Assembly: GCA_016946835.1 (NCBI GenBank)
Contig: JACVTC010000155.1
Coordinates: forward strand, 1 to 64,000
Direction: 5' to 3'
DNA from: Neocallimastix lanati (nom. inval.)
Taxonomy: Eukaryota; Neocallimastigomycota; Neocallimastigomycetes; Neocallimastigales; Neocallimastigaceae
DNA length: 64,000 bases
The position numbers were made by a program, and so were the translations under genes. This document shows positions 23,296 to 33,194 of the stretch, piece after piece (the first letter of the stretch is position 1; the number at the start of each line of letters is the position of its first letter). Under the pieces are notes generated by a model that was not told where the DNA came from, did not search any database, and worked only from the letters and a program-made list of their open reading frames with translations.

Positions 23296-23864
23296 AATCA
23301 ATTATATAAAATTTTAATTTTTATAGATAAAATATATTTGTAATAATAAGAAAAAATTTTTTTATTATTAAAGAGAAGAATCTATTTAAAATATTATTAA
23401 TACAAATTTATTTAATTGGTTATAAATTATTATTACAATTTGCTAAAATATTCAATTAAAAATAAAAATACTATTCAAATATATAGGTTTTTAATGAAAT
23501 AAAATATTTTTCAATATAAAATAAACAATTTTTGATATAAAATTTATAATAAAAACTAAAATATAATAATTTTTAATTAATAATATATAAAATATTATTA
23601 ATAAATTCTGATTATTAATATAATAATAAAAATGAAATTTATTATTGATATTGCTAATATAAGTTTTAAATATATATAAATATTATTATTATAGGGTTCA
23701 ATACAAAAATATAAAGTTTTAATAAAATTTTTGATTTAAATTTTAATCTTTTAATTTTAAAAATTTAAAGTACAGAAATAATAATATATATATAATTCAT
23801 TAGAAATAAGTCATCAATTTAATAAATAATACATTATTTAGTACATTCTTATCAAGACTTAAGC
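23296..23864. other. AT-rich region, nothing recognised
   Basis: About 570 bp of A/T-rich sequence between CopB and a gypsy fragment. No coding, RNA or repeat signature was seen. Confidence 0.6.
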
Positions 23865-24350
23865 TTCTCTATAAGCGGAGTTAAACTTTACTAAATTTTT
23901 GAAATGGACGCTATCGAGTTGCTTACTAGTCATCTGATCGATTAGGGTTGCTGTGTTGAATTTTTAAAAATTTTGAATTGTCCAATATAGTATGGTTCTA
24001 ACTTAGTATGGTTAATGTTTCTAAGACTAGATCACCGACTTTTAATTCTCTTCCTTTGTTCATGCTTATTTATTCTTCTCTTCTTGTTGTCCAATACTTA
24101 CTGACATTCTTCACATTTTCGGGTGCATCTTTTGTCCATTGGTAGTATCGAAAAAAATTTTCTATGAGAATTTCGTCATAAAATTTACTTGCGTTTTCGA
24201 CTGTTCTTATTGTTACATCATAAGGCTGTTGATCTTCTCTTCCATATACTAATTCAAAACTGGAATGATCTGTAGTTGTATTCTTAGTTGTTCTCAGAGC
24301 CCATAGAACAGAAGGCAGAACTTCATTCTAATCTTGATTTTTCTTTAACA
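23865..24350 (-). pseudogene. Gypsy integrase C-terminal fragment
   Basis: The minus strand reads LPSVLWALRT, then SSFELVYGREDQQP and a GDLVLRNINHTKLEPYY block, the end of a gypsy integrase. It is close to GypA residues around 5030-5400 and shows the Trp that GypA has replaced by TGA. Stops interrupt it. Upstream pol is missing, so this is an isolated fragment. Confidence 0.75.
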
Positions 24351-24353
24351 AAA

Positions 24354-24760
24354 ATTATTATTAAATATTCTTATTAAAATCTTTTATTAATATTAAATAT
24401 AATAAAAATTATTACTAAATATTCTTATTAAAAATATATAATATTTAAATCATTACTAATTCTTATTTTTATATTAAGAATAATAAAAACCTATTTCAAT
24501 AAATATTTGATATAAAATACAGAATTATAAGTTTCTGTATAATATTTTCTAAACCTTTGAAATAAACTAAAAATAAAACAAAAATCAAAAATAAATTAAA
24601 TCTTTATTAAAATAAAAATGAACTAAAATGCAGAAGAATTTCAATAATAAAAATGATTTAAAATAAAGAAAATATCAATTCTGTATAATTCTCTCTCTGA
24701 AAACAATATCAAGAAGAAGCTACCGCCCGGAATGCCCTTCGTGATACAATCTCTAAATTA
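24354..24760 (-). repeat. Dispersed repeat K, copy 1
   Basis: This is the reverse complement of most of 55405-55900, and its middle part also matches 27690-27890. It contains a conserved GC-richer core of about 60 bp (24695-24757, CCGCC centre) and an AT-rich body with a CAGAATT...AATTCTG pairing. It is probably an LTR or non-autonomous element, since no coding capacity is seen. Confidence 0.6.
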
Positions 24761-24988
24761 ATTTTTATATTTTAATTTACTAAATGTTATTTTTTTTAAA
24801 AAATAATTTAAAATAATAGCTAAAAATTAAAATAAAATAGTTATAATAGTTTTTTTTTTTTTTTTTTTTTATAAAGAATATATTAATAATAAATAAAATG
24901 TATTAAAATAAAAGTATAAAAAGAAGAATAAATTTCTTTCTTTTTAACTTGGAACAAATAATTTTAATTTTAAATTTAAATAAAATTT

Positions 24989-25028
<40 letters not shown>

Positions 25029-25086
25029 AGAATATATTAATAATAAATAAAATGTATTAAAATAAAAGTATAAAAAGAAGAATAAA

Positions 25087-25364
25087 TGTTAGATTTTCAA
25101 ACTAAAATTCCTTTCATCAAAATACAAAATTCATTTTTTCGTACGAAATATAAAAATTTCTATTACATATTTCCGAATCTTATTTTATATTATTTTATCT
25201 TAATTAGATAGTTATTATTTAAATTAATTTAGCCTTTAAAATATAATATTAAATTATTAAAAAAAGTCCTTTTCCAATAAAAGAAAACAAACAGGAGGTG
25301 TTATAAAATAATAATAATTAAAAAAAAAAAAAAAAAAAAAATTAATTAATACTCATTTAGTAAT

Positions 25365-25395
<31 letters not shown>

Positions 25396-25673
25396 TTTAT
25401 ATAAATACGATAAAATTAATATTTTTTATTTTTGAGAGAAGAGAAAGATTTTTTAAAATAAGTTTAAAAGGAATTTTATTTTTAAATATAACGAGAAGAA
25501 GTTATATTTACAAAATGGTATTTTAAATAAATAAAAAAGTAAACAAAAGAAAAATTTTCATTTTAGTGTAAATCAATTTATTATTTTAATAAATAATAAA
25601 TTTTATATTAAATAAAGTTTATATAAAATTATTTTTGTACGAATTGAGCTATTATAGCCAGGCTTATCTAAAA
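25087..25673 (+). repeat. Mini-copia D 5' LTR
   Basis: It starts TGTTAGATTTTC and ends ATCTAAAA just before the primer site. The expected end ATCTAACA is altered in both LTRs. Poly-A runs inside it are longer than in the 3' copy. The same LTR family occurs inverted at 62021-62526. Confidence 0.85.
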
Positions 25674-25690
25674 GATTAAGAGTCTCAGCT
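25674..25690 (+). other. Mini-copia D primer-binding site, tRNA-Lys(CUU) anticodon arm
   Basis: GATTAAGAGTCTCAGCT touches the 5' LTR. Its complement is the anticodon stem-loop of tRNA-Lys(CUU) (TGAGA, loop CTCTTAA, TC), not the tRNA 3' CCA end. This is the half-tRNA type of priming known from Drosophila copia and yeast Ty5, which use initiator tRNA-Met. Confidence 0.7.
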
Positions 25691-25774
25691 GTACAAAAAA
25701 AATAATTATAATAAACATAAAATAAAACAAATTCTAATAAAAAAGAATATTTTATCATTGCAATTAAACATAAA

Positions 25775-26740
25775 ATGGATAGAATAATCCTTAATGAATT
25801 AAACTATAAAATATGGAGCCATTTTATAATGAGCAAGTTAGAAGATGCTAACCTTGGTCATACCATTGTTTCAAATAATAATGCTACTGAAGGAACAGAA
25901 GAAAAAACGTTAAATGTCAAAACTGTAACAGCAAAAGATGACTCCAAAGCCAGGAGAATCATCTACAAACACCTAAGTGAAGAGACTTGGACCGAAATAG
26001 AAGATATTGATACAGCCTTTGAATTATGGGATTATTTAAAGGCTCGTTATTCTGAAACTGAGGAAGAAGAATCTACTACTTTTGATGGAGAAACTTCAAC
26101 TGAAAAATTTACTACCCTTGATGGAAAAATTTCAACTAAAGAAACCACTACTACTGCAGAAACCATTGCAGCTAATGAAAAAGAATATGAAAAAGTAAAA
26201 GAGGAAGAAGAAGAAAATGAAACTACTACTCTTAATAATGAAGTTCTAACTGAAGCTACTAATAAGGAATCATTTTTGATTGAAGAAAAAACTAAATATT
26301 CTATGAAAGAGAAAAACGAAAACAAGTTATTAATTAACAATAGTTTAAAAGAACCTGGTAATGATAATTTAAATAAAATTGTATATTTAGATATAAATTT
26401 TGAACTAAAGGATAATGATGATAATGCAAAATCAACCAGTAGGCAAAAAATATACATAGGAAGTGCACCTATTCATCGGAAATCAAAAAGACGAAAATCC
26501 ATAGCTAGAAGCACTAATGAAACTATATTTAATATAACAACTGACTTTATTAAAAGATTTATATGGTTAAACAATTCAAAAAGGGAAATAGGCGATTTCG
26601 CACTTGTAATGAATAATATAAAGAAGGTATTTATTAATGTTCTGCAAATTAACTCTAATAATATGCTTGCTGATATTCTTACTAAAAAAATTACAAAAGA
26701 CTCTTTTAATTATTTTATTGACAATACCTTTTATTATTAA
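25775..26740 (+). CDS. Chimeric Gag / RNase H-tail protein of mini-copia D
   Basis: This is an intact 321-residue ORF, the only one in the element. Residues 1-95 are a copia Gag N-terminus (RIILNELNYKIWSHFI, KARRIIYKHLSEETW, AFELWDYLKARYSE). Residues 96-225 are an acidic Thr/Glu/Lys linker with a repeated TTFDGE/TTLDGK motif. Residues 226-321 match the tail of copia RNase H (IYIGSAPIHRKSKRRKSIAR, then MLADILTKKITKDSFNYFI). The RNase H catalytic Asp/Glu residues are missing, and the usual AEY is NETIF. The joins are all in frame. There is no zinc knuckle. It could be a structural or nucleic-acid-binding factor used in trans, or simply a deletion product too young to have decayed. Confidence 0.85.
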   Translation: MDRIILNELNYKIWSHFIMSKLEDANLGHTIVSNNNATEGTEEKTLNVKTVTAKDDSKARRIIYKHLSEETWTEIEDIDTAFELWDYLKARYSETEEEESTTFDGETSTEKFTTLDGKISTKETTTTAETIAANEKEYEKVKEEEEENETTTLNNEVLTEATNKESFLIEEKTKYSMKEKNENKLLINNSLKEPGNDNLNKIVYLDINFELKDNDDNAKSTSRQKIYIGSAPIHRKSKRRKSIARSTNETIFNITTDFIKRFIWLNNSKREIGDFALVMNNIKKVFINVLQINSNNMLADILTKKITKDSFNYFIDNTFYY

Positions 26741-26789
26741 TTATTTTATTTTATATTTTGCTTAAAGAAATTTTACTTTGAGGGGGGAG

Positions 26790-27355
26790 TGTTAGATTTT
26801 CAAACTAAAATTCCTTTCATCAAAATACAAAATTCATTTTTTCGTACGAAATATAAAAATTTCTATTACATATTTCCGAATCTTATTTTATATTATTTTA
26901 TTTTAATTAGATAGTTATTATTTAAATTAATTTAGCCTTTAAAATATAATATTAAATTATTAAAAAAAGTCCTTTTCCAATAAAAGAAAACAAACAGAAG
27001 GTGTTATAAAATAATAATAATTAAAAAAAAAAAATTAATTAATACTCATTTAGTAATAATTAAAAAAAAAAAAAAAATTTATATAAATACGATAAAATTA
27101 ATATTTTTTATTTTTGAGAGAAGAGAAAGATTTTTTAAAATAAGTTTAAAAGGAATTTTATTTTTAAATATAACGAGAAGAAGTTATATTTACAAAATGG
27201 TATTTTAAATAAATAAAAAAGTAAACAAAAGAAAAATTTTCATTTTAGTGTAAATCAATTTATTATTTTAATAAATAATAAATTTTATAATAAATAAAGT
27301 TTATATAAAATTATTTTTGTACGAATTGAGCTATTATAGCCAGGCTTATCTAAAA
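26790..27355 (+). repeat. Mini-copia D 3' LTR and polypurine tract
   Basis: It follows TTGAGGGGGGAG, a strong polypurine tract. It is about 566 bp and nearly identical to the 5' LTR apart from shorter poly-A runs and about three base changes. It is followed at once by the ATAAA target duplication. Confidence 0.88.
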
Positions 27356-27418
27356 ATAAATTTCTTTCTTTTTAATACTGGGAACAAATAATTTTAAATA
27401 AAGAATATTTTAAAATTT

Positions 27419-27453
<35 letters not shown>

Positions 27454-27596
27454 AGAATATATTAATAATAAATAAAATGTATTAAAATAAAAGTATAAAA
27501 AGAAGAATAAATTTCTTTCTTTTTAATACTGGGAACAAATAATTTTAATTTTAAATTTAAATAAAGAATATTTTAAAATTTAATTTTTTTTTCTTG

Positions 27597-27892
27597 TTTC
27601 CAAATTTATTTTTATAGTTATGTGTTAATATTTATTTTTTTTTTGTTTTGAATATCTTAGTGTTTCAACCCCAGCCCGTATCATTTACAGAATTGATGTT
27701 TTCTGTATTTTAGATCATTTTTGTTATTGAAGAATTTCTCTATTTTAGTTCATTTTTATTTTAATAAAGAATTAATTTAATTTTGATTTTTTATATTTTA
27801 TTCATAGTTTATTTCAAAGGTTTAGAGAATATTATACAGAAATTTATAATTCTGTATTTCATACGAATATTTATTGCAATAGGTTTTTGGTT
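27597..27892 (+). repeat. Dispersed repeat K, copy 2
   Basis: Plus-strand sequence matches the K repeat bodies at 55460-55680 and, inverted, 24485-24680. Its first 75 bp (TTTCCAAATTTATTTTTAT to CAACCCCAGCC) match, inverted, the tandem duplication at 54810-54905. It lacks the GC-rich core and runs straight into a copia RNase H. Confidence 0.6.
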
Positions 27893-28361
27893 ATGTTGAT
27901 TCGGATCATGCTGGAGATTTAGAAGATAGAAAATCTACTTCTGGTTATATCATTCTTATGGGTAATAATCCAATATTTTGGAATTCTAAAAAATAATCAG
28001 TAGTAGCTCTATCATCAGCTGAAGCAGAATATATTGATGCTTCATTATGTATCAGAAAAATGTTATGAATTAGAAATATCTTATCTGAATTATTAAACTT
28101 TAGAAAACCAATTTTAACATACACTGATAATTCACAAAGTTTAAAATCAATGGAAAATGGAAATTTAATCCAAAAATGAAACATATAGCTATAAAATATA
28201 ATTTCAACAGAGACAATATAGAAAAGAAATTAATTACTTTAAAATACATTGAATCAAAGAAAATGTTAGCTGACATTTTAATAAAATATGCTAATAATAA
28301 ATCTATATACTACTTCGTAAATCAAATTTTTAGTATTCCCAAAAATAGATTTGTGGGGGAG
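27893..28361 (+). pseudogene. Copia RNase H fragment with polypurine tract
   Basis: The plus strand opens with GYVDSDHAGDLEDRKSTSGY, a copia RNase H start, then NSKK-stop-SVVALSSAEAEYIDASL. After one frameshift near 28175 it continues with HIAIKYNF and KMLADILIKYANNK to a stop at about 28367. The purine tract TGTGGGGGAG (28352-28361) leads into the LTR at 28362. RT and everything upstream are gone, replaced by repeat K. Confidence 0.82.
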
Positions 28362-28649
28362 TGTTAATATATAAACAAATAAAATAAATAAATCTACAAT
28401 ATATATTATATATTTTACATTTATAAAATTATAATACTATATTAAATTAACATTATTTATGTTAATATTATAAATTATGTAATCATTTCTTTAATCATGT
28501 ACATGTATTAAAATCCTTATAAAAATATGTAAATCATATGTATCATATAATAAATAATTATATATATAATTTCATTTCATATACGTTTTTTAATTCTGAG
28601 TTCTTTTAATTAAATTAAATAAATTAATATGCGTATTCATAATCTAACA
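28362..28649 (+). repeat. Copia 3' LTR (288 bp)
   Basis: It starts TGTTAATATAT after a G-rich polypurine tract and ends AATCTAACA, with TGTTA/TAACA inverted ends. It belongs to the RNase H fragment just upstream. No second copy was noticed in the window. Confidence 0.75.
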
Positions 28650-28656
28650 AAATCAT

Positions 28657-28931
28657 TGTAAAACAATAATTTTTTCAGAATTAATTTTTTATGAAAACTA
28701 TTTCATTAAAAATTTGTCTTGTGGCTTAAAGAATATAATTCAAAAATTTAGTACATATGATTTGTTTATTTTATTTATTATTATAAATTAAAGAATAATT
28801 TACATTTTTAAATTACACAAGAAAAATTTTTAATTTAAAATGTGATTGGAATAATCACATCTTTACAAAATTAATTTATAATATTTAATTTCAAATAATT
28901 ATATGTAAATTCATTTACTTATATAATAACA
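28657..28931 (-). repeat. LTR-like sequence of CopH, sharing a 210-bp repeat
   Basis: On the minus strand it starts TGTTATTATATAAG at 28931, after a G-rich tract (the complement of CTCCCCCCTT), and can end TTTTACA at 28657, giving a 275-bp TG...CA unit. Its distal 211 bp (28657-28867) recur at 47665-47877 in the same orientation on the plus strand. The boundary between LTR and the separate repeat is uncertain. Confidence 0.5.
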
Positions 28932-29697
28932 CTCCCCCCTTAAATTAGTTTTCCTTTAAAAAAAAAACAAGATTTGCGAATTTTTTAATTTTTGCTCCAT
29001 TAACAAATTTAGTTAAAAGTTAGCTAGCATATTCTTTGTTTCAATATATTTTAATTTAATGTTTTTAGATATATAGTCGTAGTTGAAATGATATTTAATT
29101 GAAATATATTTTAATTTTGGATTTAAATTACCGTTTTTCATGAATTTAATACTTGCGGTATTGAAAAAATTGTAATTGGTCTTATATATATAAATATTTC
29201 ATATAATATATTTTTAATCCATAAAATCTTCTTAATATAAATTGAAGTACTAATGTATTCGGCTTCAACAGTAGAAGTTGCAACTATTGATTGCTTCTTA
29301 GATATTTGGCAAATTGTGGTTATTTCCCATAAGAATAATATATCCTGATGTATTTTTCCTATCCTTAATGTCGCCGGCAAAGTCAGAATATGAATATCCT
29401 AAAATTTCTCCTGTTCCATTATAACATTATTTATAATTTTTTGGTACTATTTAAATATTTCATAATGTTTTTAACTTTTACCCAATCGGACACTGTTGGA
29501 TTTTCTGATATTTAGATTTGTTGACTGCAAAGGCTATTCCGGTCTTGTATACTTTGATAAAAATATAAGCATTCCTATAGCACTTTTGTAAGTGATTTTA
29601 TCAAAGGCTTGTTTATTTTCAGGAATTTTATTATCTCCAACACATGGAGTACTGACATTCTTTAAATTATTGATATTGAATTTATGTAAAATGTTGT
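28932..29697 (-). pseudogene. CopH RT end and RNase H fragment
   Basis: The minus strand begins at about 29697 with NNILHKFNINNLKNVSTPC and YKSAIGMLIFLSKYTRP, the end of a copia RT. Broken frames follow, then RNase H SKKQSIVATSTVEAEYISTS (about 29260-29310). It ends at the polypurine tract near 28935. Its upstream end is fused to a gypsy RNase H, so the RT core is missing. Confidence 0.78.
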
Positions 29698-30093
29698 TCG
29701 GGTTTCCCATTCGAAGTTCCAGAGCGATAACCGATAACAAAGTTAAATTCAAAGAGGAAGAGAGCCCATCGAACAAAACTTTGGGACATTTTTTCAGGTT
29801 TCTTTTGGTATAGTAAATTACGATGATTAGAGAATATTTTAAAAGGTTTAGAAGAACTTTTTAAGAAATTTCGCCATGTTTCAAGAGCATTAACAATAGC
29901 TAATAATTTTTTGTCATAGATAGAGCAGTTAAGCTCAGGTCCAGTAAGGGAACATGAAAAGAAAGCAACAGGATGAACCATATTATCTTGAGGAGAAATT
30001 TGAGAAAGCTTAGCACCAATGGCAAAATTGCTAGAATCAGTTTTAACTTGGAAAGGAATGTCACGATTTGGATAGATTAAAATAGGTGCAAAC
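29698..30093 (-). pseudogene. Tf-like gypsy RNase H fragment (GypD)
   Basis: The minus strand reads APILIYPNRDIPFQVKTDSS, then HPVAFFSCSLTGPELNCSIY, DKKLLAIVNALETWRNFL and NHRNLLYQ, an RNase H of the Tf/chromovirus gypsy type. The usual TDHKNL Asp is Asn. Bases are less AT-rich than the neighbours. It is cut on both sides: copia RT adjoins at 29697 and an oppositely oriented piece at 30094. Confidence 0.8.
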
Positions 30094-30480
30094 CATATTT
30101 CAAAGGACGAGTTGTTCGAACTACAAACGATGAATCCGATAGCGATTATGATTAAGATGATAATTTTATGTTTGATGGTGAATTAGTGATGGACCCTTAA
30201 CTAATTGTATTTTATCTTCTCTAAATTCTGTTGATGTTTATTGCAAAATTAAGTCTCACCTTAAGGGTATTTACACCCCGTCTTTTGTACCCCCTATCAA
30301 AAATATAGATAAAGCCAAAATAAATGAAGAAGGATTTTTATTTATCGATAATTTAATCTATGTCTCAAAATCCTTCCAAAGAATTCAATAAAGGAATTTC
30401 AGTGGGAAGTAAATCTTTTTTCTTCCATATAAACGTTTAAAACTAGAGTATCCACTAACAGAGAATTTGGCTATCCTAAT
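30094..30480 (+). pseudogene. GypD RNase H-integrase linker fragment, opposite orientation
   Basis: On the plus strand, in two shifting frames, I read DDNFMFDGELVMDP, then VDVYCKIKSHLKGIYTPSF and EEGFLFIDNLIYVSKSFQ. This is the pattern of the segment between RNase H and the integrase finger in Tf-like gypsies (GLLYxxxxIYVP). It faces the RNase H at 29698-30093 head-on, so the pol has been inverted within itself. Confidence 0.55.
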
Positions 30481-31289
30481 AGCCTATTTGTAAAGAGTTC
30501 TATCAGAAACAGATTACAAATAACAAATTTTAACACCAAAATAAAAAAAAAAACACGTAATAAAAATTCGTTTTTTTTTTTTTAATAAAATAATCTTTAT
30601 TAATTAAAAAAAATTAAATCTCTTTTTGTTATTAACTATCATATAGTCAATAACTAATATATCGATTTAATTATAGAAATTTACATGTATTTATATTTTT
30701 TCATTATTACATTATAATATATTATTTCTATCTAATTTACATATATTACTATTTATTTATAAACAAAATATTTATTAATAATTTTATTAAATAATAATTA
30801 ACTAAACTAAACAATAATTAATTTAATAAACTTTCAACTTATTTACAATAATAATTAAATTCAATAACAACTCATTTATTATATATTTATTATATAAATA
30901 TTATTAATACTAATGTTTATATATTTACAATTCAAAACTATTTTTGTAAACTATTTAAACTAATTTTAACTATTTAAAACTATTCCGAAATTAATTTTAA
31001 AGTATTTTAAACTAACTAAACTAAATTAACTAAGTTAAATAGAATAACTATTTTAAATAAACTAAACTAAATTAACTAACTTAAATAAATTATTTAGATT
31101 TAAGTTATTATCCAAAATTATTTAAATAATAATTTTTCCTTTATGAAAAGTTTACATAAATTTATAATTAATTTTCATATACGTAAATCATAAATTTATG
31201 TAATTTTATTACATTAATTAATTACGTAATAATTAATTATTAAAGATTTTATTAAATCTTTACACTATTAAGCTAACAGTAATAGAATA
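30481..31289. other. AT-rich region without genes
   Basis: About 800 bp of A/T-rich DNA with short direct repeats of AAACTAAACTAAATTAACTAA type (30990-31100). No coding signature was seen. Confidence 0.6.
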
Positions 31290-32475
31290 TCCCATTCATC
31301 GTTTCTGCCAGCAAAATTCTTAATTGTTTTTTTATTTTTCTATTTCTCTGTTTCTATTTTCTACTTGACCATTGGAAGATAGATGATAACTAGCAACAAA
31401 ATGAACGTAAAATCCAAATAAATCTTAGAAAAATTTTGAATAATCACTGTTCAATTGTGGTCCATTGTCCATATTAATTATTTGTGGTAGTCCGTGCCTA
31501 CTAAATATATTCGCTAAGAAATCAACAACATCTTGAGAAGTAACTGAAGAAAAAGCTTCCATTTCAGTCCATAATGTGAAATAATCTATGCAAACAATTT
31601 ATATATTTATTACCTTTTTTAGTAGTTTTTAAAGGTCCAATAATATCTAGGCCCATTCTAACCAAAGGAGTTTATATTGGAGTCCGAAATATTTCAACCA
31701 AATTAGAAAGAGGTTCAGATCTATTAAATTGACATATTTTTCAAATATATATATATTTTTTTATATCTAAAATTATATTTTTCCAATAATAATATTTCTT
31801 AATTTTATCATATGTCTTTTGTAACCATTCATGGCCGATTCTATGAGCCATATCGATTATTTTTATCTTTTCTAGATAATTATCTATTACTAGTCTTAGT
31901 TTATCTTTATCTCTAATATATGTTTTATCATCTATTGTAACAATTCTATCTATTAAAAACTTTTTAATGAATTCTTAAATATATATATTATTTTCTATAT
32001 CATCTAAAAAAGTTGATGGTTCAGTTTAATCAATATTATTATCAATATTTCCTATAATATTATTTTCAATAATAATAATAATATTATTATTATTTACAAT
32101 ATTAATTTCTAAATAACTACTAAAATTATAGTTATATTATTTTCTTCAATAATGGCGTTAACTATTTTCTTTTTTTCTAATGCGAGATAAAACATAAGAT
32201 ATTATATTTCCTTTCCCTGGTTGATATATGATTTCATCTTGTAGTTGACTGAATAAATTACACCAGCGATCATATTTACTTGAATTTGGTTCACTTTTTA
32301 TTATAATAGGAAATAATGGTTGATGATCTATAAATAAAATATAGTTTGATATGGATTCAGTAAAACATAGGGTTTAAATTTATTTTCACAATAATAAACT
32401 GTAATTCCTTCCAATTCAGTAATAGGGTAGTTATATTTTGATTTATGCAACAAACGACTAATATAAAAAATTGAT
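31290..32475 (-). pseudogene. GypB-like integrase and RNase H end
   Basis: From 32475 down on the minus strand there is an RNase H piece (KSKYNYPITELEGITVYYC, then DHQPLFP) and an Asn-rich linker. An integrase finger HRIGHEWLQKTYDK follows, then a core with GLDIIGPLKTT (Asp), MDNGPQ (Asp) and NGQVENRNREIE (Glu). The catalytic triad is intact although stops and frameshifts occur. The RNase H part matches GypB at 53450-53590 closely, so this is the same family. RT and the 5' part are lost. Confidence 0.8.
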
Positions 32476-33049
32476 ATTAATATCATATGGTTAGTAAATA
32501 TATATATATACAAAATAAAATTGAATATTTCTAATTAAAATAATCAATAAATAATGATAATTGGGAAACAAATATTTTAATTATTTTTTTTATTGGGAAA
32601 CAAATATTTTAATTATTTTTTTTATTTTAATTCAAATATTATAATAAAAATTATTTAAAAATTAATTTTAACCTTAAATTAGATTAAATTTTTTAAACCT
32701 AAAATAATTCTATCTTAATAAAATTAAAATTAAAATTAATCACAATCTTCTAGAAAAATTGTATATTTATAAAAATATTATAACAATTTTAAAAGACAAC
32801 TTTTAATAATCTTATTTCCTATCAATGATATTATTTCTTTATTTTCTTTATTATTCTTTTATTTCTATAAAATTTAAATATTAGCTATAATTTAGGATAG
32901 TAGTAGAATAAATTAATACTAAAAATAAATTATACTATAAAATTATTATAATAAATAATTAGTTATTAATAAAAATTCATTATATTCAAAATTATTATAA
33001 ACAAAGTTTTTGAATATGCTTTTATTTTACATAATAAAGACTTGTTATA
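32476..33049. repeat. AT-rich gap with a short tandem duplication
   Basis: At 32562-32625 a unit of about 32 bp starting ATTGGGAAACAAATATT is present twice in tandem. Otherwise no gene or element was recognised. Confidence 0.5.
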
Positions 33050-33194
33050 AGATAAAATATTTTATTTTATTTTTATTTTTTATATTTAAAGATAATATTA
33101 AGTTATTTCTTTTTATACATAATATTTATTAATATATTATTTGAATAGCTTTTTATTAAAAAAAATATAAATAAAAAATAATATATATTTAGCA
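33050..33194 (-). repeat. CopG 3' LTR (part)
   Basis: On the minus strand it starts TGCTAAATATATATT at 33194 after a purine tract (GAGAAGGAA). About 140 bp match the fragment at 60870-61006, which begins TGTTAAATATATATT. The distal boundary is not clear. Confidence 0.55.

Larger units (their letters stand above)
25087..27355 (+). mobile_element. Mini-copia D, young non-autonomous LTR retrotransposon
   Basis: This is a complete 2.27-kb element with 5' LTR 25087-25673, primer site 25674-25690, one open frame 25775-26740, polypurine tract 26780-26789 and 3' LTR 26790-27355. It is flanked by a perfect 5-bp target duplication, ATAAA (25082-25086 and 27356-27360). The intact target AAGAAGAATAAATTTC is seen uninterrupted in neighbouring tandem units. 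The LTRs differ by about three substitutions besides poly-A length. It lacks protease, integrase and RT cores, so it must depend on a partner such as the copia at 61690-62526, whose LTR and Gag are related. Confidence 0.9.
24841..27590 (+). repeat. Tandem ~155-bp repeat units with poly-T, split by mini-copia D
   Basis: A unit consisting of a long T run, an ATAAAGAATATATTAATAAT block, AAAAAGAAGAATAAATTTC and GGGAACAAATAATTTT occurs three times. The copies are at about 24841-24990, at 24990-25086 resumed at 27356-27450, and at 27450-27590. The middle copy is interrupted by mini-copia D. A similar unit lies inverted at about 55162-55300. T-run length varies from about 23 to 42. Confidence 0.7.

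Noticed and set aside
25775-26740. The 321-residue frame as a host gene
   Set aside because: It lies between two near-identical LTRs with primer site and polypurine tract, and both of its ends match copia Gag and RNase H.
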